A DNA stretch of 64,000 nucleotides from Rubrivivax gelatinosus (GTDB lineage Bacteria; Pseudomonadota; Gammaproteobacteria; Burkholderiales; Burkholderiaceae_C): positions 1 through 64,000 of the forward strand of contig NZ_NRRU01000013.1 of NCBI RefSeq assembly GCF_016583785.1, in the 5' to 3' direction. A model generated the notes under the pieces. It worked only from the letters and a program-made list of their open reading frames with translations, made no database searches and was not told the origin of the DNA. The position numbers and the translations under genes are program-made. Below, piece after piece: positions 43,927 through 51,599 of this stretch (position 1 is its first letter; each line of letters opens with the position of its first letter).

Positions 43927-44503
43927 GTCGCCTCCTCGGGTGGGTGGAGTGGCGGGAGGGCTTCGGCCAGCGTTCGGACAGCAGTTCGGCGCTGAGCGCG
44001 AGGTGCGCGCGCACGTCGGCGTTCAGCGTGTCGAGGCTCTCGCGGTACTGGCGGGCGGCGTCGACGGCGCCCATGCGCAGCAGCGATGTCAGGTGACCCA
44101 GATGGCGGCTGACGCCGGCGAGTTCGGCGTTGGAGCTGGTCAGGGCGGCGAGTTGAGCCTCGCGCTGTTCGGCCAAGAGGACGCCGCCGTCTGCACGAAC
44201 CGCCGCGAGAACGAAGACCCCGACAGGAAGGCCTGCCGTTGCAGCGCGCGCGGCGAGTTCACGCGCTTCGTCGGCGGCCAAGCGCAGACCGATGCGCACA
44301 CGGGGCCGGCCGCAACCCACAGTCTCCGGCGAAGCTGGCTCTTCCGTCCCGCCGACACCGGCGGCCGCAAGCGCCTCGCGCACTAGCGCCGAGACGGACA
44401 CGCCGCGTGCCGCGGCGCGCGCCAGCAGCGCGGGCTTCATGCCCCGCAAGTCCACCGTGACGAGGTCACGGTGAGCAGCGGCCGAAGAGGTGGCGGAGTC
44501 CAT
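43904..44503 (-). CDS. MobC-like relaxosome accessory protein
   Basis: A 199-aa protein with two ribbon-helix-helix-like segments (VTVDLRGMKPALLARAAARGV and VRIGLRLAADEARELAARAA) and the C-terminal MobC-type motif SSNAELAGVSRHLGHLTSLLR. Such proteins bind oriT and help the relaxase open it. ATG 44503 lies 43 bp from the predicted nic site, and the gene is coupled to the relaxase gene. Confidence 0.82.
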   Translation of the reverse strand: MDSATSSAAAHRDLVTVDLRGMKPALLARAAARGVSVSALVREALAAAGVGGTEEPASPETVGCGRPRVRIGLRLAADEARELAARAATAGLPVGVFVLAAVRADGGVLLAEQREAQLAALTSSNAELAGVSRHLGHLTSLLRMGAVDAARQYRESLDTLNADVRAHLALSAELLSERWPKPSRHSTHPRRRHARPEVD

Positions 44504-44525
44504 CGCGGATGGCCTGTCTTACATC

Positions 44526-44547
44526 GGCGCCACGGCGCCTATCCTGC
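44526..44547 (+). other. Predicted oriT core with RP4-like nic site
   Basis: A hairpin GGCGCC-AC-GGCGCC (44526-44539) is followed directly by TATCCTG|C, giving CCTATCCTG with predicted cleavage between 44546 and 44547. The core equals the IncP/MOB_P nic consensus (ATCCTG|Y). It lies 43 bp upstream of the MobC-relaxase operon, as in RP4, and would send the plus strand rightward first. The rest of 44504-44765 contains further small inverted repeats (e.g. GGCAACGGTTGCC near 44688). Confidence 0.7.
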
Positions 44548-44765
44548 ACTCATCTGGACTTCAGTATTGGTCTGGATCGTTGCTTGGCCGGCGCTGGATT
44601 CGGGCCGAGTTCCAGCACGATGAGCGGAGCCCAACAAGAGCGTCGGACGCAGCCCAGCTCGGCGACTTGAAGGAAGGCGGGCCTCGGGCAACGGTTGCCG
44701 CTGTTAAGCCGCTGAACACTCGAGGGGGCCCCCGAAACGAGCAGTGCGGCCGGCACAATGGTCGA

Positions 44766-45209
44766 ATGACTGCCACGTGGACTGTGCGCACAGTCGGCCC
44801 CGACGATGCAGCGAGCATCGCCCGGCATCGTTACTTCCGGGGCGAACCGCAGGAAGACCTCGACGCCTATGCCGCGTGGGTCGTCTCGTGCATCGAGCGC
44901 GGGACATACATCGGCTTCGTCGTTGAAGCCGCAGGCCAGGTGGTGGGCGGCGCGGGTGCCGTCCTGCTCGACTGGGGGCCGACGCGGGGCGAGGCATCCG
45001 GCACTCGCGCACGCATCGTCAACGTCTACACCGAGGTGCCTTGGCGTAAGCAAGGCATCGCCAAGGCGCTCGTCGACAAGGTGATGGACGCCTGCGCCGA
45101 AGCGGGTGTCCGTGTCTTCAGCCTTGCGGCGTCGGCAGAGGCGTCGGCGATGTACCGCGCCCTGGGCTTCGTGCCCTACGCCAACGAGATGATCCTGCGG
45201 CGGGGTTGA
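44766..45209 (+). CDS. GNAT family N-acetyltransferase
   Basis: A 147-aa acetyltransferase with the acetyl-CoA motif VNVYTEVPWRKQGIAKALVDKVMDA and the C-terminal LAASAEASAMYRALGFVPYANEMIL. The substrate is unknown. It lies between oriT and the partition genes, the only plus-strand gene of the leading region. Start ATG 44766 gives a normal-length domain, without a strong ribosome-binding site. Confidence 0.85.
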   Translation: MTATWTVRTVGPDDAASIARHRYFRGEPQEDLDAYAAWVVSCIERGTYIGFVVEAAGQVVGGAGAVLLDWGPTRGEASGTRARIVNVYTEVPWRKQGIAKALVDKVMDACAEAGVRVFSLAASAEASAMYRALGFVPYANEMILRRG

Positions 45210-45442
45210 GGCTCGCCCGCGTCCACGGGCGGCAGACGTTGCCGTACTGCCTGTGTGCGCAACCACCGCGCCTCCGGCGTGCTGCACGCGCAGTGGCGAC
45301 GCTGGAGGACCTTCTGGACTACAAGGCGCCTCGTCGCGTGGCCAAGTAGGGACCAGGCCAACCCAGCACGAGGAACGCCGGCCGACAGTTTCACGGGCCG
45401 CCCTCCGCGTAGGCCGCGCCGGGCCGCAGACTCCGATAACCG

Positions 45443-46441
45443 TTATACGAGGGCGCGGACGAGGCGCAGCTGTGCGAGGCGCCCCATCTCGACCTCTGCG
45501 CGCTGGATGCCGTCCGGCAGCGAGACGAATACGTGTCCGGCGCGCCGCGGCAAGGCGTCGAGGATGACGACGACTTCTTCATCATCCAGCGTGGCCAGCA
45601 ACTGCAGCAGCTCGCGTGGGTCTCGCGCTGACGGCGGCCCGGAGGGAACCGGCTCAGCCTTAGGCTCGGGAACGGGCGGCTCGGGTGGTGGTGGCGTGAC
45701 AGCCGCAGGCGCGGGCGGTTCGGTTGGCGAGCGCCTTGCGGCCGCAAGGGCCGGCGTTCTTGGCGGGTCGGCAGGCAAGCGATCCTGTGGCGGCTCCCCG
45801 GCACGAAGATCGTCCTTGAGCCGTTGCACCGCGGCTCGGGTGACCTCCGCGCCGCTGGCCAGCCAGGCGGCCACGGCGTCGGGCTGTGCCTCGTGCAGAC
45901 GCCTCAGTTCATAGAGTTCAGCCAGCCCCCTGCAGCGGCGGCTGCGGTAGAGCTCCATCACCAGGTCAGGCGGGTCGATCAGGGCTGCAATGAAGGTGAG
46001 ATAGCCCCGTGACTTGCCGAGCCGCCCTGCCACCTCCGCCTGCGTCTCGCCTGCCAGCATCCTCCGCTGGACGAACAGCGCCAGCTCCAGCGGCTGCAGG
46101 TTCTGACGCTGCTCGTTCTCGATGACCTGGTCGTAGCTGTCGGCGGCCAGGTCGACGAAGGCGGGCACGGTCTGGCGCCCGGCCATGCGCGACGCACGCA
46201 GCCGCCGCGCGCCGAAGTTCAGCATCCAGCGGCCAGGCTCGTCGGGATGCGGGCGCACCGACACCGGCTGGCGCACACCGCGCTGGCGAATGGTCTCGGC
46301 GAGTTCGGCCAGCGGCTCGTCGTCGAACTCGAAGCGCGGCTGCTCGGGGTCTTCGTCGATCGTGTCGATCGGAAGTTCCAGCGGTGCGCCGCCGGCCGGT
46401 GCGGGCGCGGCGTCGTCCAACACGGTCAGGTCAAGCGGCAT
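45443..46441 (-). CDS. parB: ParB/RepB/Spo0J family partition protein
   Basis: A 332-aa ParB-like protein: N-terminal nuclease-fold domain with IDTIDEDPEQPRFEFDDE and LNFGARRLRASRMAG, a KorB-type HTH (SYDQVIENEQRQNLQPLELA, AEVAGRLGKSRGYLTFI), a Pro-rich linker (about 225-285) and a C-terminal dimerisation region. It overlaps parA by 11 bases. In an integrative element it probably stabilises the excised circle or controls transfer genes. Confidence 0.9.
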   Translation of the reverse strand: MPLDLTVLDDAAPAPAGGAPLELPIDTIDEDPEQPRFEFDDEPLAELAETIRQRGVRQPVSVRPHPDEPGRWMLNFGARRLRASRMAGRQTVPAFVDLAADSYDQVIENEQRQNLQPLELALFVQRRMLAGETQAEVAGRLGKSRGYLTFIAALIDPPDLVMELYRSRRCRGLAELYELRRLHEAQPDAVAAWLASGAEVTRAAVQRLKDDLRAGEPPQDRLPADPPRTPALAAARRSPTEPPAPAAVTPPPPEPPVPEPKAEPVPSGPPSARDPRELLQLLATLDDEEVVVILDALPRRAGHVFVSLPDGIQRAEVEMGRLAQLRLVRALV

Positions 46442-47243
46442 GGTGCGGCTCCTGCGGGTCGACGATCTCGGCCAGGCGCCGCATCGTCGGCTCGATCTCG
46501 GCCCAGGCGTCGCGCGCGGCGGTCTTCTTCATCTCCCAGAGCAGGTCGCCGCTCGCCTGCGCCTCGGCGACCGCCGAGCGCTTGGGGATGAACGCGAACT
46601 CGCCGGGCTTGTCGGTCAGCGGGATCAGCAGCGACTGGTGGTGGCGCACGATCTCGGCGAAGTTGGCGCGCTGGAACGGCGTGGCCTCGACCATCACCGG
46701 TAGCAGGCCCACCAGTTGCAGCGCCGGGTTCAGCAGCGCGCGGATTTTGTGTACGCCGACGCGCGGGTGGTTCAGCAGGCCCCGCACGCCGTCGATCGCC
46801 TCCTGGTTGAGCTGGATCGGCGACAGCACGAAGTCGGCCGACGCCAGCGCGGCGATGAGGCGGATGTCGGGGTTGGGGTTGGTGTCGACGATGCAGACGT
46901 CGAAGCGGCCGGCCTGCGCCCGCAGGAAGGCGCGCAGGTTGCGTGCGAACGGCGTGTGCTGCGCCGGCTGGCGTTCGAGCCAGAGCAGCGGGTCGGCGGC
47001 CGGCACGAGCACGAAGGGCTCGGCCGGCACGTCGACCTGCGCCTGGGTCAGCAGCAGGTCGGCCGTGACGGATGCCACCAGCGGACGCCTGGAGCGCTGC
47101 AGCACGCTGCTGAGGTTGCCCTGGTGGTCCAGGTCCACCGCGAGCACGCGCCGGCCGGCGCGGCGCAGGTGGTGGGCCAGCAGCGTGGCGACGGCCGACT
47201 TGCCGACACCGCCCTTCTGGTTGGCGAGCACGAGGGTCTTCAT
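46431..47243 (-). CDS. parA: ParA family ATPase
   Basis: A 270-aa partition ATPase with the deviant Walker A motif NQKGGVGKSAVATLLA at the N-terminus, VLAVDLDHQGNLSSVL, and the Walker B-like CIVDTNPNPDIR. No N-terminal HTH, so type Ib-like or phage/ICE type. Overlaps both the DUF7673 gene (four bases) and parB, forming one operon. Confidence 0.92.
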   Translation of the reverse strand: MKTLVLANQKGGVGKSAVATLLAHHLRRAGRRVLAVDLDHQGNLSSVLQRSRRPLVASVTADLLLTQAQVDVPAEPFVLVPAADPLLWLERQPAQHTPFARNLRAFLRAQAGRFDVCIVDTNPNPDIRLIAALASADFVLSPIQLNQEAIDGVRGLLNHPRVGVHKIRALLNPALQLVGLLPVMVEATPFQRANFAEIVRHHQSLLIPLTDKPGEFAFIPKRSAVAEAQASGDLLWEMKKTAARDAWAEIEPTMRRLAEIVDPQEPHHAA

Positions 47244-47626
47244 CGCGAGCCTCCGGCGTCGGGCGTGGCGGCAGCCGGGATGAGGCCCCAGGCGCGCAGC
47301 ACCTGCAGCACGCGGCGCTCGCCGTCGGGCACCAGGCGATGCAGGTCCTGCTGGCCCCAGCGCAGCGCGTCCAGGCAGGCCAGCATGTCGTCGCTGATCT
47401 CGACGTCCAGCATGCGAAGCTCGAACGGATCCCAGCGGAAGGTCGCGCCGTCGTGCACGCTGGCGATGAACCCGGCGATGCGGGCGACCTGGCCCGAGTC
47501 GTGGTGCTCGGCCAGGCGCAGCAGGCGATCGAAGGCCTGAGCGCCCTTCTCGGTCGCCGGCGTGGCGCGCTGCGTGTAAAGGAAGAACGCGTCGATCACG
47601 CGTCTGACGTCGTCGGTGTCGTCCAT
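47240..47626 (-). CDS. Hypothetical protein (DUF7673-like), first gene of the parAB operon
   Basis: A 128-aa helical protein (RRVIDAFFLYTQRATPATEKG, WDPFELRMLDVEISDDMLACLDALRW) of a kind found next to ParA in integrative elements. No catalytic motif is evident. ATG 47626 was chosen because the longer frame upstream is low-complexity. Its stop overlaps the parA start. Confidence 0.65.
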   Translation of the reverse strand: MDDTDDVRRVIDAFFLYTQRATPATEKGAQAFDRLLRLAEHHDSGQVARIAGFIASVHDGATFRWDPFELRMLDVEISDDMLACLDALRWGQQDLHRLVPDGERRVLQVLRAWGLIPAAATPDAGGSR

Positions 47627-47671
47627 GGCAGGCTCCCGCGGCCGCGGCGGCCGCACTGACCTCTGATGGTC

Positions 47672-47721
47672 GGCGGACCTGGCGTCCGCCGACGCGCTGG
47701 ATTCGGCCCCGGATCCAGCGC
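47672..47721 (-). terminator. Two hairpins downstream of the ssb-DUF932 genes
   Basis: GGCGGAC-N5-GTCCGCC (47672-47690) and GCGCTGGAT-N10-ATCCAGCGC (47694-47721) are perfect stems placed 18 bp after the DUF932 stop on the minus strand and before parA's operon. The second matches the arm sequence at 15681-15708. No T-run, so intrinsic termination is uncertain. Confidence 0.5.
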
Positions 47722-47738
47722 CCGGGGCCGGGTGCGGC

Positions 47739-48617
47739 TCAGGCCTTCAGCTTGCGCATCTCCTCGGCCAGCATCCACAGCGCGCGATTCAGGCTCACGG
47801 CGCGGTCGATGCCGTTGACGGCCCGGGTGAGCGTGCGCCGGCCGCTGGCGGCACGGCCGGGCTGGCCACCGTGGATGACGTTCTCCTGCACGCGCTGGAA
47901 GGTCGTCCACAGGTTGTGGCCCAGGTCCTCAGGCCGCCGGGCTTCGACCAGCTGCTCGGCCGTCACCGGCGCCGGCACGTGGCCGCCATCCTCCAGCGCG
48001 CGCTCGCCGAAGCGCAGCGCCAGCGCCGCGGTCGCGAACGCGATCTCCTCGCCGTGCTCCAGCGGCAGCGCCTTCATGGCCTCGGCGTGCTCGTCGACTT
48101 CGTCGAACTCGTCCAGCACCCGGAACGCGCCTTCGATGACCTCGCCGCGCACGTCGCCCTTGTGCGGGATGCGGATGTCGTCGACCACGTCGCCGACGAT
48201 CAGGCCGTTGCAGCAGACGAAGCGGAACAGCCCCGCGAGCATCTGGTACGAACTGCCGCCGTCGTGGCTGTTGATGAGGATGATCTCGTTGACGGTGTCG
48301 CGCGCCCGGGTCTCGGTCGCCTGCACCTGGCCGGCATGGCGCAGCCGCAGCATGTGCTTGGTGAACGCACGCCGGTCCTCAAGCCGGCTGTGGCCCTGCG
48401 CGGCCATGTAGGGCTCGAAGCCTTCGCGCTTCAGGCCGCGCAGCACCTCGATGGTCGGGATGTAGGTGTAGCGCTCGGAACGGCTGACGTGCTTGCCCTC
48501 GGCGAACACCGAAGGCGCCACGGCGCGGATCTGGTCCTCGGCCAGCGGCTCGTGGCTGCGCAGGACGTGGGTGCGGCGGCCGAAACGCGTGGCCAGCGTG
48601 GGATGGATGGTTTGCAT
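47739..48617 (-). CDS. DUF932 domain-containing protein
   Basis: A 292-aa protein of the DUF932 family, common in plasmid and ICE leading regions. Typical segments: VAPSVFAEGKHVSRSERYTYIPT, RARDTVNEIILINSHDGGSSYQM and GLFRFVCCNGLIVGD. The function is not established; it has been linked to phage and plasmid maintenance. It sits 80 bp after ssb and is probably co-transcribed. Confidence 0.88.
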   Translation of the reverse strand: MQTIHPTLATRFGRRTHVLRSHEPLAEDQIRAVAPSVFAEGKHVSRSERYTYIPTIEVLRGLKREGFEPYMAAQGHSRLEDRRAFTKHMLRLRHAGQVQATETRARDTVNEIILINSHDGGSSYQMLAGLFRFVCCNGLIVGDVVDDIRIPHKGDVRGEVIEGAFRVLDEFDEVDEHAEAMKALPLEHGEEIAFATAALALRFGERALEDGGHVPAPVTAEQLVEARRPEDLGHNLWTTFQRVQENVIHGGQPGRAASGRRTLTRAVNGIDRAVSLNRALWMLAEEMRKLKA

Positions 48618-48697
48618 GGTGGTCCTCGTGCAATGGATGTGGACCCCGCGGGGTCCGCGGTGCAGGGGTCCGGCGGGACGGCGCCCGCCGGAAGCGT

Positions 48698-49156
48698 TCA
48701 GGCTTGGGACTGCGGCCGCGCCGGGCGGCGGCCGTTGACGGGCTTGGCGACGGGCGCAGGTGCCGGCGCAGGCGGTTCGGCCCGGCCCTCGCTGCGCGCC
48801 CGGCGCGCCTCGGACTCGGCGCGGCTGTCGAGGTAGTCGATCTCCTCGGCCGTGAACGCCAGGCCGTAGACCTCGGCGCCCTCCGCGTTGCGGTAGTTGT
48901 TGTTGCGCACGCGGCCCGTGACGTTGACGTGGCTGCCCTTGCCCAAGTACTCGGCGGCGTTCTCCGCCTGCCGGCCCCACAGGGTCCACATCAGCGAGGT
49001 CGCCTCCTCCTCGCGGTCTTCGCCGCTGCCGCGGCGGTTGTTGGAGATCACGGTAATCGTCGCCTTCGCGACCCTGCCTTCGCGGCCGTTGACGTACTCC
49101 AGGCGGACAGGGCCGGCCAGATGAGCGTTGCGCTGCTCGACTCGAACGTTTGCCAT
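48698..49156 (-). CDS. ssb: Single-stranded DNA-binding protein-like
   Basis: A 152-aa OB-fold protein: VEQRNAHLAGPVRLEYVNGREG, KATITVISNNRRG, SLMWTLWGRQAENAAEYLGKGSHVNVTGRV and YGLAFTAEEIDYLD. The tail is Pro/Ala/Arg-rich and lacks the acidic DIPF-like SSB tip, so it may not recruit host repair proteins. Its leading-region location is typical for protecting the incoming strand in the recipient. A strong hairpin lies 177 bp upstream of its start. Confidence 0.88.
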   Translation of the reverse strand: MANVRVEQRNAHLAGPVRLEYVNGREGRVAKATITVISNNRRGSGEDREEEATSLMWTLWGRQAENAAEYLGKGSHVNVTGRVRNNNYRNAEGAEVYGLAFTAEEIDYLDSRAESEARRARSEGRAEPPAPAPAPVAKPVNGRRPARPQSQA

Positions 49157-50024
49157 GGCGATGCACTCCGAAAACGAGACGACCAGCGCTGTCCGGGATT
49201 CGGGCTGCTGAAAACTGATCCTCTCGCTCGGACTCCCTCGCTCCCGCCCCTTTGGGGCGGGCGGGGGGTGGGGTGCCTTCGGGAGCAGCGCGAAGCGATG
49301 AGCCGGTTCACCCGGCCCACCGCATTGAAGATCCCCCCACAAGTCCCCCTCGCCCGTCATGGGGGGCTTGTGGGGGGAACGCGGTGGGTCGCAACCGGCG
49401 AGCGCGCGGGTATGGAGAGAGGGCCCGGCGAGCAGCGGCAGGCGTGACAGGCGCAGCCTGGCGCGCCGGACGCCGCCAAGGGCCCGCCCACGGACACGAT
49501 CCCCGGCAGCTACGCGGCCGGCGTGACACCAAGCGAAGCGACTGGCGCGACGGCCGAGCCGGGGCGAGCACTAATCTGCACCCCGGCTGCCCTGCATTCG
49601 GCTGTTGGCTGTCTGGCTGTTCGGCTGCTGGTGTTCGGTCTTCAGCAGCGGCCCGGCGACGGGTTTGGCGGGTGTCCGGGGCGACGATCTGGCCGGTGTC
49701 GCGAAGAGCGCAGCGTCCCGCAGGGCGAAGCGGCGCCGGTCAGTTCGTCGAGCGGGCCGCGCTCACGCGCAGCGGGAGGGCAACCAGGCCCGCGATCCCC
49801 GGACACGGGACAGGGCCGCTGCCCCTCATTTCCGCCGGCGGCAACGCCGGCCTGTTCGTGTTCGCGTCAGGGATGGCTGCCCGGCAGGGGCGAGACACCG
49901 GTAAGCCGGTGGCTCGACGCGAAGCGCAACAGCCCGACCCTGCGCAGCGGGGAGACGCCCAGCCCCAGCGCCACCACCCGCCCCTGCACCGATCCCACCC
50001 CAGCCATGACAGCAGGCACAGGAC
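49157..50024. other. 868-bp stretch without a gene, with a long hairpin at 49333-49377
   Basis: No frame here looks convincingly coding. At 49333-49377 a stem of 17 bp (11 perfect bp CCCCCCACAAG/CTTGTGGGGGG plus five C-G pairs and one T-G) closes an 11-nt loop. It precedes ssb on the coding strand and could be a promoter-forming structure on single-stranded DNA or a strand initiation site. The rest (49400-50024) is GC-rich with scattered short inverted repeats. Confidence 0.5.
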
Positions 50025-50810
50025 TCACCGTCTCCCGAAGCCCAGCATCGAACGCAGCAGCCCCCCAGACCGCCGCTCATAGAACGGCTCCACCTTGTTC
50101 CTGAAGTACGCGCTGAGCCCCGACACCTCGTCCGCGACCACCGTGAAGTCCACACCCATCCCCGCCGGTACCGTCTTCTCCACCACGGCACCCGCCGCCT
50201 TGAACGTCGAACGCACATCGCCATCACCGGCAATGCCCACCACGAACCGCGGATCCTCACCGTCAGCCGGGTTCCGCATCAAGGCCAGATACGCCGCCCT
50301 CACCTGGGCATTGCCGGAAAAGTGACGTCGAAGCGCTTCCAGCATCTCGGTCGGCAACTGAGCCGGCTGACCGATCGTCACCCGCACCTCCCGGTCCAGC
50401 ACACGCTCATCCATCGGCGCATCAGCACCCATCCGCAGCAGTGCCGCGACCTCATCGGGTGCGAACTCCTTGCCGTACACCGACATCGGGTCCAGCGTCA
50501 GCGTCGCACCCCGCGTCAGCTCGAACAGCCCACGAGCCGCCATCGCCAGGTACGGAACATCCCGCGGCGTCGCCCGCTGCAAACCCTTGAGCGTCGTGAA
50601 GAACGGGATCACGGACGTCCCGTCACCCTTGCGCCACTCCTGCAGCGCCACACCCTCACCCGGCGCCAGCAGCGCTTCGCCGGCCGGACCTTCTGATCGC
50701 CCGACCACGAACACCGTCGACTGCAGCAGCAGTTCGAAGAATGCCGGACGCCGCGCCGGGTCCGTCGCAGCCTCACGCAGCGCGCGCTCGAGCGTGTCAT
50801 CCGTCTGCAT
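50025..50810 (-). CDS. SseB-like (enhanced serine sensitivity family) protein
   Basis: A 261-aa protein with an SseB N-terminal domain (about 5-120: RRPAFFELLLQSTVFVVGR, EWRKGDGTSVIPFFTTL, MAARGLFELTRGATLTLDP) and an SseB_C-type second half (VTIGQPAQLPTEMLEALRRHF, FKAAGAVVEKTVPAGMGVDFTVV). The exact role is unknown. It lies at the far end of the minus-strand leading-region block. Confidence 0.8.
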   Translation of the reverse strand: MQTDDTLERALREAATDPARRPAFFELLLQSTVFVVGRSEGPAGEALLAPGEGVALQEWRKGDGTSVIPFFTTLKGLQRATPRDVPYLAMAARGLFELTRGATLTLDPMSVYGKEFAPDEVAALLRMGADAPMDERVLDREVRVTIGQPAQLPTEMLEALRRHFSGNAQVRAAYLALMRNPADGEDPRFVVGIAGDGDVRSTFKAAGAVVEKTVPAGMGVDFTVVADEVSGLSAYFRNKVEPFYERRSGGLLRSMLGFGRR

Positions 50811-51209
50811 TCAGAGCCCTCCCAAAGCAGCAACGGCCGCACGAAGAAGTTCACCTTCAGGCCACAACGACAGCGCCTTCCCCTGCTGGCATTCCGTTTC
50901 CTTCACGACAGAGCGGCAATCACACCGAAGGGGGACACGCCACCGCAACAGATCAGCCCCATCAGCACGAGGACACGACGTGAAAACAACATCAGTGGCC
51001 AGCACCAAATCAACCACAAAGATCGTGGCCAATCGCTATCGCCATGCGTCCGGCGTTCCCTCGCCCCAGAGAGGCGAACACCCGCAACGAATCAAACACG
51101 CGACGATGCATTAACCGCTGCGTACACGGCATCGAGATGCAACATGATTGCCGCGAAAGCGAGCTGCTCCGTTATGCTCACGACTTCAACGAAGAAGGAG
51201 TGCCGAAAA
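50811..51209. other. Intergenic stretch before the second H-NS-like gene
   Basis: About 400 bp without a supported gene. GC content drops toward 50900-51200. TTGCCG (51148-51153) and TATGCT (51173-51178), 19 bp apart, could form a weak promoter for the H-NS-like gene. Confidence 0.4.
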
Positions 51210-51536
51210 ATGGCAACCAAGAAGACTGCGGCGCCGACCGCAACGTACGCAGAAATTCAGGCCGAAATCGCCCGCCTCCAGGCCGAAGCCGAAGCCCTGC
51301 GCGAGCAGGAAGTCGGTGAGGTCATTGCGGGCATCAAAGAGTCCATCGCCGCATACGGCCTGACCGCGGCCGATCTGGGACTGGCCCCGAAGGCCACGCG
51401 TGCGCGCAAGACCCCGACCAAGGCCGCCTTCGCCGACGGCAACGGCAACACCTGGGTCGGCCGCGGCAAGCGTCCCGACTGGGTCCGCGCAGCGCTGGCC
51501 GCCGGCCAGACCATGGACCAACTGCGCGTCAGCTGA
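51210..51536 (+). CDS. H-NS family DNA-binding protein
   Basis: A 108-aa H-NS-like protein: N-terminal coiled coil (about 12-48, EIQAEIARLQAEAEALREQE) and the canonical DNA-binding loop GNTWVGRGKRPDWVRAAL (about 79-96), with the GRG-x-RP arginines intact. AAGGAG upstream supports ATG 51210. Element-borne H-NS proteins typically silence AT-rich cargo and transfer genes; with the divergent copy at 39523 the region encodes two. Confidence 0.88.
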   Translation: MATKKTAAPTATYAEIQAEIARLQAEAEALREQEVGEVIAGIKESIAAYGLTAADLGLAPKATRARKTPTKAAFADGNGNTWVGRGKRPDWVRAALAAGQTMDQLRVS

Positions 51537-51599
51537 GAGCGTGCGGCCAGACGGGCCCCACTCGGCCCGCGCCCGAGCGATCGATCACCATCGATCGCC

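Noticed and set aside
45210-45442. A short plus-strand frame ending ...LEDLLDYKAPRRVAK near 45347.
   Set aside because: It has no convincing start or family match; at most a gene remnant.
49252-50104. Overlapping plus-strand frames in the gap upstream of ssb.
   Set aside because: Compositionally Arg/Pro/Ala-rich with no ribosome-binding site, no family resemblance and conflict among frames; more likely non-coding leading-region DNA.
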